A stretch of DNA of 7,140 nt from an uncultured Chloroflexota bacterium. GTDB taxonomy: Bacteria; Chloroflexota; Dehalococcoidia; Lucifugimonadales; CAJWER01. Of the stretch, positions 1 to 6,005 are shown piece after piece (within the stretch, counting starts at the first letter, position 1; every line of letters begins with the position of its first letter). The stretch is from the NCBI GenBank assembly GCA_913030785.1, contig CAJWER010000151.1:1-7140 (forward strand), written 5' to 3'. A program made the translations under genes and the position numbers. The notes under the pieces are model-generated. The model was not told the DNA's origin. It saw nothing but the letters and a program-made list of their open reading frames with translations, and made no database searches.

Positions 1-131
1 TGGAGCACACCATCACCGCGCCCACCGACGGTGTGCTGGTCGAACTCAATGTCGAACCCGGCCGCCAGGTCGAGGTCGGCTCCATACTGGCCCGGGTCGA
101 CGCCGGGGACAACGAGAAGGAGATCCCGTGA
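1..131 (+). CDS. Acyl-CoA carboxylase biotin-carrying (alpha) subunit, C-terminal fragment
   Basis: This is the 3' end of a gene that begins before the window. Reading from nt 3 to the TGA at 129-131 gives 42 residues, starting EHTITAPTDGVLVEL and ending in DNEKEIP. This is the second half of a biotinyl/lipoyl-attachment domain. In the family the preceding residues are A-M-K-M, so the biotinylated Lys should lie just upstream of the window. The E-H-T-I-x-A-P-x-D-G form is typical of the alpha subunits of methylcrotonyl-, propionyl- and geranyl-CoA carboxylases, which carry biotin carboxylase and carrier domains on one chain. Which acyl-CoA is used cannot be told from this fragment. The stop overlaps the GTG of the next frame (GTGA, 4 nt). 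That implies translational coupling, and the next frame starts as an acyl-CoA dehydrogenase, a usual partner in branched-chain amino acid or isoprenoid catabolism. Codons here are strongly GC3-rich (37 of 42 by hand count). Confidence 0.8.
   Translation, partial: EHTITAPTDGVLVELNVEPGRQVEVGSILARVDAGDNEKEIP
117..122 (+). promoter_or_regulatory. Ribosome binding site for the chimeric frame at 128
   Basis: AAGGAG lies inside the end of the carboxylase gene, 5 nt before the GTG at 128. It supports the GTG start and coupled translation with the upstream gene. It belongs to the original acyl-CoA dehydrogenase start and now drives the chimera. Confidence 0.65.
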
Positions 132-229
132 GCGGTTTCATCGAGACCGAAGAACAGCAGGCACTGCGCAAGGCGGTGGCCGCGATGGCCGCCAACTACG
201 GCCAGGACTACTACCTGGAGAAGGCCCGA
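128..229 (+). pseudogene. Acyl-CoA dehydrogenase N-terminal remnant (first ~34 codons)
   Basis: The 34 codons from GTG 128 give SGFIETEEQQALRKAVAAM and then NYGQDYYLEKAR, the N-terminal helix region of a FadE-type acyl-CoA dehydrogenase (recognised from family memory, not a search). The flavin-binding domains and catalytic Glu that should follow over about 350 residues are absent, because the frame switches to carboxyltransferase sequence at about nt 226-230. Its 4-nt overlap with the carboxylase subunit gene is an ordinary operon arrangement for this pair, so this end is probably native. GC3 by hand is 29 of 34 codons, like the upstream carboxylase and unlike the sequence that follows. Confidence 0.65.
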
Positions 230-1540
230 ACATTCCAGGAAATGGGCGCGGACAGCCTCTGTATCAAGGACATGGCTGGACTACTGGCGCCCTTTGACGC
301 GTTCGAACTGATCTCAGCGCTAAAGCAAGCAGTCGATGTGCCCATACAACTGCACACCCACTACACGTCCGGCATGGCCTCTATGACCTGTCTCAAAGCC
401 ATAGAGGCAGGGGTAGATGTCATTGATACGTGTCTCGCGCCCCTTGCGCTCAGGACCGCCCAGCCTGCCATCGAGCCGCTAGTGACAGCACTGGCTGGCA
501 CCGATCACGACACAGGCCTGGACATGGATAAGCTGCTGGAGGCCGGAGACTATCTGGAAACGATTCTTCCGAAGTACGCCGATGAGTTGGAGACCCCCAG
601 GGTCGCAGTCATCGACGCCCGCGTCCTGAGCCACCAGATACCTGGCGGCATGATTAGCAACCTGGTGTCCCAACTCCGCGGGATGGACGCCATCGACCGG
701 CTCCCTGAGGTGTTGGAAGAGATCGTCCGGACACGCAAGGACATGGGCTACCCACCGCTGGTAACACCGATGAGCCAGATGGTCGGGACCCAGTCCGTGT
801 CCAACGTGCTGGCAGGGCGATATAAGGTAGTCAGCGAGGAGATCAAGGACTATGCCCTGGGTCTGTACGGGCGCGCTCCAGCGCCTTTGGATCCCGAAGC
901 AGTCGAGCAGGTATTGAAGCATAGAGAAGGCACTGTGATCACGGGCAGGCCCGCCGACCTCATCGAACCTGAACTACAGGCGGCCAAGAACGCCGTAGCT
1001 GAGATATCCGACGACATCGACGACGTGCTGATCTACGCCCTCTACCCTGCCACGGGCATGAAGTTCCTGCGAATCAAACACGGCCTCGACCCTGTCCCCG
1101 ATGAAATGAAGCCGAAATCGGCGGAGCGGGTCCAAGCTGCGAACCAGGTCAAGGTCGCGCCTGGTTCTCCGGCTCCCACGAAGATTGTCAAGAGCCGCGC
1201 TTACGATATCCACGTCGGAGAGCGCTACTTCCGCGTGGAAGTTGACGCAGCGGACTCGACGCGACCCGCCAACAACTCAGCCAATTCGGCGCGTCCAGGT
1301 GCATTAGCCGGCCCGACCCTCGAGGAGGTCACCGTGCTGGCGCCGATGCCAGGCATCATCTCCAGCTACGCTGTGGAGATAGGTGCGCAGGTTGGCGATG
1401 GCGACACCGTGGTCATTCTCGAGGCAATGAAGATGGAGAATGCCCTGGCGTCACCCGGGTCAGGCTCCGTTAAGGCCTTCCCATTTCCGGAGGGCGCAAC
1501 TGTGAAGAAAGGCGACGTGCTGGCGATCATCACCCCGTAA
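128..1540 (+). CDS. oadA: Chimeric protein: acyl-CoA dehydrogenase N-terminus fused to truncated OadA/PycB carboxyltransferase with biotinyl domain
   Basis: This 470-residue frame joins two unrelated families. Residues 1-34 (ETEEQQALRKAV, NYGQDYYLEKAR) read as the start of an acyl-CoA dehydrogenase. From about residue 35 it is the carboxyltransferase of oxaloacetate decarboxylase alpha / pyruvate carboxylase subunit B: IKDMAGLL with K47 (the carboxylated, metal-site Lys of the family), LHTH with metal ligands H76 and H78, HDTGLD, IPGGM, and PLVTPMSQMVGTQ (206-222). A linker at about 375-398 leads to a biotinyl domain with EAMKM, the biotin acceptor being K435. Family members have about 590-600 residues, so roughly the first 160, including the D-x-x-x-RDAHQS motif with the Asp metal ligand and early barrel strands, are missing. 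Carboxyl transfer is therefore probably lost, though the carrier domain could still be biotinylated. The intact ancestor would interconvert pyruvate and oxaloacetate. No OadB/OadG follows, so PycB is as likely as OadA. GTG start and RBS are those of the dehydrogenase. Confidence 0.75.
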   Translation: MSGFIETEEQQALRKAVAAMAANYGQDYYLEKARTFQEMGADSLCIKDMAGLLAPFDAFELISALKQAVDVPIQLHTHYTSGMASMTCLKAIEAGVDVIDTCLAPLALRTAQPAIEPLVTALAGTDHDTGLDMDKLLEAGDYLETILPKYADELETPRVAVIDARVLSHQIPGGMISNLVSQLRGMDAIDRLPEVLEEIVRTRKDMGYPPLVTPMSQMVGTQSVSNVLAGRYKVVSEEIKDYALGLYGRAPAPLDPEAVEQVLKHREGTVITGRPADLIEPELQAAKNAVAEISDDIDDVLIYALYPATGMKFLRIKHGLDPVPDEMKPKSAERVQAANQVKVAPGSPAPTKIVKSRAYDIHVGERYFRVEVDAADSTRPANNSANSARPGALAGPTLEEVTVLAPMPGIISSYAVEIGAQVGDGDTVVILEAMKMENALASPGSGSVKAFPFPEGATVKKGDVLAIITP

Positions 1541-1602
1541 CAAGAGGTGCTTTGAGTCGCGTCTGATTCTTGTAGTAGCGCCCCATAGAAAATGCCGTTG
1601 AA

Positions 1603-1607
1603 GGGAG
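1603..1607 (+). promoter_or_regulatory. Ribosome binding site that decides the TTG start of the icd-like gene
   Basis: GGGAG stands 7 nt before TTG 1615. An ATG at 1592 is out of frame, and the first internal in-frame Met lies within the nucleotide-binding strand (about residue 47). TTG 1615 is therefore the best start. Confidence 0.55.
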
Positions 1608-1614
1608 ACTCACG

Positions 1615-2817
1615 TTGGTAGACACCAAGGCAATAGAAGCCGCCAAAGAACAATTTGGCAAGGTTCTGGAACAGCAGCTCGAACGGGTCGAGCGAATAAA
1701 GATAGAGGCCGACTGGACCGACTATTCCGCTCTCAAGCCAATCGTCATCGGCATGATTGGAGGAGACGGCATCGGCCCGACCATAAGCGCTGCCACACAG
1801 CGAGTCCTCGAGCTTCTGTTGAAGGACCACGTCGCATCGGGGAAGGTCCAATTCAAGACAATTGAAGGGCTGACCATCGAGAACCGCGCTGCAAAATTGC
1901 AGTCGATCCCCGATGATGTCCTGGCCGAAATCAAGACCTGCCACGTCACCTTGAAGGGCCCCACCCACACCCCAGAAAAGGGAGACGGCTGGCCCAACAT
2001 TGAGTCCGCCAACGTACGAATGCGCAAGGAACTGGACCTGTTCGCCAACGTCAGGCCGGTCCAGATTCCCAAAGAGGGCATCGACTGGACGTTCTATCGC
2101 GAGAACACCGAGGATCTGTACGCGGTGGGTAGCCAGGGCGTCAACGTCACAGACGATCTAGCAATCGACTTCCGGGTCATCACTAGCCCGGGTTCGGAGC
2201 GCATCATCGAAGCCGCTTTCGCCCACGCCAAGCGGACGGGCAAGACCAGCGTCACGGTCGTCACAAAGGCCAACGTCGTCAAGACAACAGACGGCAAGTT
2301 CCTCGACATCGCAGCCAAGGTTTCCGAACGCTATCCTGGGATCTCCTGGGAAGGCTGGTACATCGACATCATGACAGCGAAACTGCTGGACCCCAAGCGC
2401 CGCACCGACTTCCAGGTGCTGGTGCTTCCAAACCTGTACGGCGACATCCTCACGGACGAGGCTGCCGAGATCCAGGGCGGCGTGGGCACAGCCGGCAGCG
2501 CCAACATCGGCAAGGTCTACGCTATGTTCGAGGCCATCCACGGCTCTGCCCCACGAATGGTGAAAGAGGGCCGCGACAGGTACGCCGACCCATCGTCGCT
2601 GTTGAGAGCAGGAGCCATGTTGCTGGACCACATCGGGTTCAACGACCTCGGCTCCAAGCTCTCCAAGGCCATCGAGGTCTGTGGCATGTTCGAGCAGAGG
2701 CTCAAGATGACCGGGCGAGACACAGGCGCCGACTGCGACGAGTTCGGAGATTACATCCTGGAAACCGTCGCGAACCCGTCCCTCGAAGAGCGCTGGGCAG
2801 CTTACACTGGCGTCTAA
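1615..2817 (+). CDS. icd: Isocitrate dehydrogenase (isocitrate/isopropylmalate dehydrogenase family)
   Basis: This 400-residue protein belongs to the beta-decarboxylating dehydrogenases and probably oxidises isocitrate to 2-oxoglutarate in the cytosol. Visible landmarks are the first strand IGMIGGDGIGP (45-55); GPTHTP (115-120); the substrate loop S131-x-N133-x3-R137 before KELDL, matching the Ser/Asn/Arg triad of isocitrate dehydrogenases; R147 in NVRP; YRENTEDLYA with R162 and Y169; K218; and the signature NLYGDILTDEAAE with metal-binding D277 and D281. The cofactor loop follows AIHGSAP. Where NADP enzymes such as E. coli Icd have Lys-Tyr there is R314-M315, with a longer K-E-G-R-D-R-Y stretch after it, so NAD versus NADP is not decided. 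Length is normal, with about 40 residues before the first strand. Start is TTG. It lies 74 nt after the carboxyltransferase and 93 nt before mdh on the same strand, consistent with one TCA-cycle transcription unit. Isopropylmalate or homoisocitrate activity is less likely given the S-x-N-x3-R loop. Confidence 0.85.
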   Translation: MVDTKAIEAAKEQFGKVLEQQLERVERIKIEADWTDYSALKPIVIGMIGGDGIGPTISAATQRVLELLLKDHVASGKVQFKTIEGLTIENRAAKLQSIPDDVLAEIKTCHVTLKGPTHTPEKGDGWPNIESANVRMRKELDLFANVRPVQIPKEGIDWTFYRENTEDLYAVGSQGVNVTDDLAIDFRVITSPGSERIIEAAFAHAKRTGKTSVTVVTKANVVKTTDGKFLDIAAKVSERYPGISWEGWYIDIMTAKLLDPKRRTDFQVLVLPNLYGDILTDEAAEIQGGVGTAGSANIGKVYAMFEAIHGSAPRMVKEGRDRYADPSSLLRAGAMLLDHIGFNDLGSKLSKAIEVCGMFEQRLKMTGRDTGADCDEFGDYILETVANPSLEERWAAYTGV

Positions 2818-2892
2818 GAGCAACGGATTAAGAGCGCGAGTCCAAGAGGGACTGAAAACGATGACCACAAGTCGCTGCCTCAGAGCCACGGC

Positions 2893-2900
2893 AAAAGGAG
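2893..2900 (+). promoter_or_regulatory. Ribosome binding site of mdh
   Basis: AAAAGGAG is the strongest Shine-Dalgarno-like match among the metabolic genes here, 10 nt before ATG 2911. It fixes the mdh start, just ahead of the MRKKVTVVGTGNVG nucleotide-binding strand. Confidence 0.6.
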
Positions 2901-2910
2901 TCGAGTTGCA

Positions 2911-3840
2911 ATGCGCAAGAAGGTGACAGTTGTCGGGACAGGGAACGTGGGAGCGACAACGGCCCAGCGGATATTCGATAAGGGACACGCAGATGTTGTC
3001 CTCGTAGACATTGTGGAGGGACTGCCCCAGGGCAAGGCCCTGGACATGCTGGAGTCCGGACCGGTCACTGGCAGTGATGCCTCGGTGATCGGCACGAACA
3101 ACTACGAAGAGACCGCGGGCTCCGATGTAGCCGTGATAACCTCCGGCATCGCCAGGAAGCCCGGGATGTCTCGCGACGACCTGCTGCTAACCAACATGAA
3201 AATAGTGACCAGCGTGGTCACAGAGATCGCGAAATACTCTCCGGATTGCGTGTTGTTGCCTGTAACGAACCCGCTCGACGCCATGGCCCAACGCGCTTTC
3301 CAGGTTACCGGATTCCCGAAGGAGCGCGTGGTAGGGATGGCCGGCATCCTCGACACAGCGCGCTTCCGCACCTTCCTGGCCGCAGAGCTAGATGTCTCGG
3401 TCGAAGCGGTCTCCGCGTGGGTACTGGGTGGCCACGGCGATACCATGGTGCCTATCGTGGGCAGCACACTCATCGGCGGCGTACCTGTCACGAAGCTGAT
3501 CGCGAAGGATAGGCTGGACGAGATCGTGCAGCGGACCCAGGACGGAGGCGCGGAAATCGTGGGCCTACTCAAGACAGGCAGCGCCTATTACGCACCTTCG
3601 GCAGCCATCGCACAGATGGTCGAGTCCATTCTGTTAGACCGCAAGCAGGTCCTCCCCTGCACCGTTTATTTGGAGGGCGAATACGGCGTTGATGGCCTGT
3701 TCGTCGGGGTACCGGTCAAGCTGGGGGCTGGGGGTGTCGAAGAGATCATCGAATTCGATCTCACCGACTCCGAGACCAAGGCCCTACAGGGCTCCGCCAA
3801 CTCGGTCCGGGAGCTGATCGACGTGATGGCGAAGGCTTAG
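2911..3840 (+). CDS. mdh: Malate dehydrogenase (LDH-like, NAD-dependent)
   Basis: A complete 309-residue protein of the LDH/MDH superfamily that interconverts malate and oxaloacetate in the cytosol. The Rossmann motif is VVGTGNVG with G9, G11 and G14. D33 at the end of the second strand favours NAD over NADP. The mobile active-site loop reads ARKPGMSRDDLL, with R82 and R88; an Arg at the specificity position marks malate rather than lactate dehydrogenases, which carry Gln. VTNPLD (118-123), ILDTARFR with D148 and R151, and the catalytic GGHGD with H175 complete the active site. All expected residues are present and the length is typical of the bacterial tetrameric LDH-like MDH group. It follows the icd-like gene by 93 nt. 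Adjacency of icd, mdh and an oxaloacetate-handling carboxyltransferase suggests a common TCA/anaplerotic role. A strong hairpin lies 45 nt after the stop. Confidence 0.93.
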   Translation: MRKKVTVVGTGNVGATTAQRIFDKGHADVVLVDIVEGLPQGKALDMLESGPVTGSDASVIGTNNYEETAGSDVAVITSGIARKPGMSRDDLLLTNMKIVTSVVTEIAKYSPDCVLLPVTNPLDAMAQRAFQVTGFPKERVVGMAGILDTARFRTFLAAELDVSVEAVSAWVLGGHGDTMVPIVGSTLIGGVPVTKLIAKDRLDEIVQRTQDGGAEIVGLLKTGSAYYAPSAAIAQMVESILLDRKQVLPCTVYLEGEYGVDGLFVGVPVKLGAGGVEEIIEFDLTDSETKALQGSANSVRELIDVMAKA

Positions 3841-3885
3841 TCCCACCGCTATACCAAGAACCAGGCCGAACCAAACACCAATGCG

Positions 3886-3924
3886 GCAGCGTCCCTGACC
3901 TTTCCGAAGGGTTTGGGACGCTGT
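3886..3924 (+). terminator. Intergenic stem-loop after mdh, possible terminator or mRNA-end hairpin
   Basis: CAGCGTCCC at 3887-3895 pairs perfectly with GGGACGCTG at 3915-3923 (9 bp, plus a G:T pair outside). Inside it a second stem CCTT/AAGG (3899-3902 with 3907-3910) closes on a TCCG loop. The structure is GC-rich and sits in the mdh-to-hydrolase gap. No T-run follows, so it is not a classic intrinsic terminator. It could instead be an RNA-stabilising hairpin, a processing site or an attenuating structure. The pairing is read directly; the role is inferred. Confidence 0.5.
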
Positions 3925-3938
3925 GCAACCGCTACTCG

Positions 3939-3952
3939 AGGCCATTTGGCCT
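3939..3952 (+). repeat. Small second hairpin before the hydrolase gene
   Basis: AGGCC (3939-3943) and GGCCT (3948-3952) are inverted around ATTT, 15 nt downstream of the larger stem-loop and 25 nt before the hydrolase ATG. It may belong to the same 3'-end or leader structure. A 5-bp stem in GC-rich DNA can easily occur by chance. Confidence 0.25.
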
Positions 3953-3977
3953 ATCCCTGCATAGAGGCACTGACACA

Positions 3978-5420
3978 ATGGGTGAGTTGACACTAACCGC
4001 TGGCGTGGCTCGCATAGACATCACCCCGCCGGTCGGATTTCGAATGCAAGGTCTGATGCGACGCTCCGGTCCATCGGTGGGCGTCGAATCGCCGTTGCAC
4101 GCCACCGCCCTGGTATTAGCCGACGAGGAGACCAAGGTCGTCGTGGTCGACTGCGACCTGATCGGCCTGGACTTGCCTCTGGCAAACACGATTCGACAGG
4201 CCATCGGCGACCGGGTCCAGACCCACGCCCACAACGTCATGGTCGGATGTACCCACACCCACAACGGCCCCTGCACATCACGAGGGAACCTGGGCGGCCC
4301 GCACCATGCCGCGCCCAGGCCCGGCGAGATTGAGGCCCTGGACGAGTACATCGACGACCTTGTGGTCCGCCTCGCCAGACTGGCCGGCGACGCCGACGAC
4401 AAGCGCTCCCCTGCGCGATCTGCCACCGGGCGCGGTCGCGCCGCCGTGAGTATCAACCGCGAGGAATTGGCAGGCGATGGTCGCGTGTTGGTGGGCCGGA
4501 ACCCGGACGGCCCGACGGACCAGACGGTCGACGTAATGCGCATCGACAATCTCGAAGGCCATCCCATCGCAGTACTAACGGGCTACGCGGCTCATCCGGT
4601 CGTCATGGGGATGAATGATCTGCTCATCAGCCCGGACTTCCCAGGCGTCGTGCGTAGAACTGTCGAGAAGGTGACCGGCGCTACATGCCTCTACATGACC
4701 GGGGCGGCGGGCAACCAGGCAACCATATCTTTCCTCCAGGACGATTGGGGCGAGCAGGAGCGGATAGGCGGGATCGTCGGGAGCGAGGCTGCACGGCTGT
4801 TTTTCGAGATAGAGACGCGACCCCACGAAGTGGTCCGGGATGTCGGCGCATCCCTCGCCAACCTCGCCCTCTATCACAAGTCTTTTCGAGATGGCCCGAC
4901 CCATCGCATCCTGAAGGCGGCTCGCCGCGAGGCCACGGTTCCGCTCCAACCTCTGCCGTCGCTTGAAGAAGCCAAGAGCGCCCTGGACGAGGCAACCAAA
5001 ACCCTCATCGATATGAAAAGTCGCCAGGTACCCCCCGACGATCGTTACCCTGCACTGCTGGTCAAGGTGTGGGCGGAGCGCGTCCTGGACAAGGTTAAGG
5101 CAGGCCAAACAGAGGCGTCGCTCTCCTTCGACATTACCGGCTTCCGCCTCGATGATTTCGTACTCGTGGGCATGCCGGGAGAACCCTTCGTCGAGATCGG
5201 GCTGGCCGTCAAGGAGCTGTCTCAGGCCAAACACACGATGTTTGCGGGCTATTGCAACGGCACCATGGCCTACTGGCCAACGCCCGACACCGTCGCGAAC
5301 GGCGGAATGGCTGTCGAAGCCGCGGTCAAGACATACGGCAATCCGACACCGCCCGTGTCTGAGACAGTCGCCCTACTTGTCACGCAATTCAGCCAGCTGC
5401 TCAAAGACCTGGACGCATAG
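3978..5420 (+). CDS. Neutral/alkaline ceramidase-like metal hydrolase, cytoplasmic form
   Basis: A complete 480-residue protein of the neutral/alkaline non-lysosomal ceramidase N-terminal-domain family. It opens with TAGVARIDITPPVGFRMQG, the usual family start. Zinc-site candidates line up with those of Pseudomonas neutral ceramidase: HTHNGP (H93/H95), AAHP (H206), PGE (E402) and GYCNGTMAYWPT (Y425/Y432). GAAGN (242-246) occupies the glycine-rich stretch where many relatives have GAAGD. NRNPDGP-like sequence at about 174-179 also fits. There is no signal peptide or membrane segment, and it lacks the C-terminal Ig-like domain of secreted ceramidases, so a cytosolic amidase or esterase on an unknown, perhaps non-sphingolipid, substrate is more likely than true ceramidase activity. 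ATG 3978 has a modest AGAGG 10 nt upstream. It lies 137 nt after mdh beyond the hairpins, so it may be a separate unit, and it converges on the minus-strand transporter genes. Confidence is high for the family and low for the substrate. Confidence 0.82.
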   Translation: MGELTLTAGVARIDITPPVGFRMQGLMRRSGPSVGVESPLHATALVLADEETKVVVVDCDLIGLDLPLANTIRQAIGDRVQTHAHNVMVGCTHTHNGPCTSRGNLGGPHHAAPRPGEIEALDEYIDDLVVRLARLAGDADDKRSPARSATGRGRAAVSINREELAGDGRVLVGRNPDGPTDQTVDVMRIDNLEGHPIAVLTGYAAHPVVMGMNDLLISPDFPGVVRRTVEKVTGATCLYMTGAAGNQATISFLQDDWGEQERIGGIVGSEAARLFFEIETRPHEVVRDVGASLANLALYHKSFRDGPTHRILKAARREATVPLQPLPSLEEAKSALDEATKTLIDMKSRQVPPDDRYPALLVKVWAERVLDKVKAGQTEASLSFDITGFRLDDFVLVGMPGEPFVEIGLAVKELSQAKHTMFAGYCNGTMAYWPTPDTVANGGMAVEAAVKTYGNPTPPVSETVALLVTQFSQLLKDLDA

Positions 5421-5530
5421 GCATTTTCAATCGGATTGATTGACCGACAATTATGTAAGTGCTATCTCACGTAAGGTCTTGGAGCCCAGTAGAAAGCAAC
5501 GAAAACTCAGCACGAGGAGACCTTTACATA
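5421..5530. other. AT-richer junction segment between the hydrolase and the truncated transporter
   Basis: Hand count gives 47 G+C in 110 bases (43%), against 65/110 in 5301-5410 and 62/110 in 5531-5640. It holds two short inverted repeats: TCAATC/GATTGA (5427-5432 with 5438-5443) and GGAGAC/GTCTCC (5516-5521 with 5533-5538). Neither strand encodes anything I recognise. The minus strand supplies the foreign last ~25 codons of the truncated MMPL frame. Confidence 0.45.
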
Positions 5531-5963
5531 CCGTCTCCGTGGCCTCCGCAAGGCTCCCATCCATCACGAAGGACATGATCGTAGAGTGCCCATCGTCTGA
5601 GACCATAGATGGATCGGCGATCTGGTAGAAGTTGAATCCGCTCTCGACCACATCCGAGCCAAGGCCCATGATCTCCCCGCCGTTCACCACCGCCACAAAA
5701 CGCCCGTCATCGACCACAATGTCCTCGGACCGAACGATAACGACCTCATTGGCCTTTCGCAGGTCCCGAAAGCGCTCCTCCATGAGGGCAAAGCCCTGTT
5801 CGGATTCAGGCTGATTGGTGAACTTGAATTCGGTGGTCAGCGCATCCTGCAGCCAGGCCCCGCTAAACGCGACCGCGCCTGCAATCAGAACAAGCCACAC
5901 GGCGACAACGATCCACGGCCTGCGACCGCTCGTTCGGGCTAGGGCCTCAGTGGACAGGTTCAC
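5451..5963 (-). pseudogene. Truncated MMPL-family (RND superfamily) transporter, N-terminal part only
   Basis: The 170-residue frame starts like an MMPL transporter: a short cytoplasmic N-terminus, one transmembrane helix at about 17-39 (IVVAVWLVLIAGAVAFSG), then periplasmic/extracellular domain sequence with NQPESEQGFALMEERF and a strand-rich region to DGSLAEATETV at about residue 145. From residue 146 (nt 5528 downward) the sequence CKGLLVLSFRCFLLGS and on to the TAA matches no family pattern I know. MMPL proteins normally have 700 or more residues and about 11-12 helices, so over three quarters of the protein is gone and it cannot transport. GTG 5963 is the best start; AGGAG at 5978-5982 is 14 nt upstream, rather far. 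It follows the RND gene on the same strand by 42 nt, suggesting a former operon. The frame from the RND stop down to the GTG is open, with no nearer ATG. Confidence 0.7.
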
Positions 5964-6005
5964 ATTGACGGTTGCTGCTCCTGCAATCCGACTACTCGCT
6001 GCATC

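Noticed and set aside
1366..1968. 200-codon minus-strand frame spanning the carboxyltransferase-icd gap
   Set aside because: It is opposed to the biotinyl domain on one side and the icd start on the other, with no family resemblance.
2861..2926. 21-codon ATG frame overlapping the mdh start, possible leader peptide
   Set aside because: It has a weak GAGGG upstream, but the sequence is not a recognisable leader and the mdh RBS is strong by itself; chance is likely.
2158..2988. 276-codon open frame on the minus strand across icd and the start of mdh
   Set aside because: It is antisense to well-supported enzymes, and its protein (Cys-, His- and Arg-rich, no motif) looks like the codon shadow of a GC3-rich gene.
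4575..5234. 219-codon minus-strand frame within the ceramidase-like gene
   Set aside because: It is fully antisense to a gene with conserved metal ligands, has no recognisable domain and no spacing consistent with a real neighbour.
5427..5443. TCAATC/GATTGA hairpin after the hydrolase stop as a terminator
   Set aside because: The 6-bp AT-rich stem has no T-run after it and is too weak to call.
5440..5628. Short plus-strand frame with TTG start through the AT-rich segment and opposite the MMPL gene
   Set aside because: No homology recognised. Its second half is antisense to clear MMPL sequence and no good RBS is seen.
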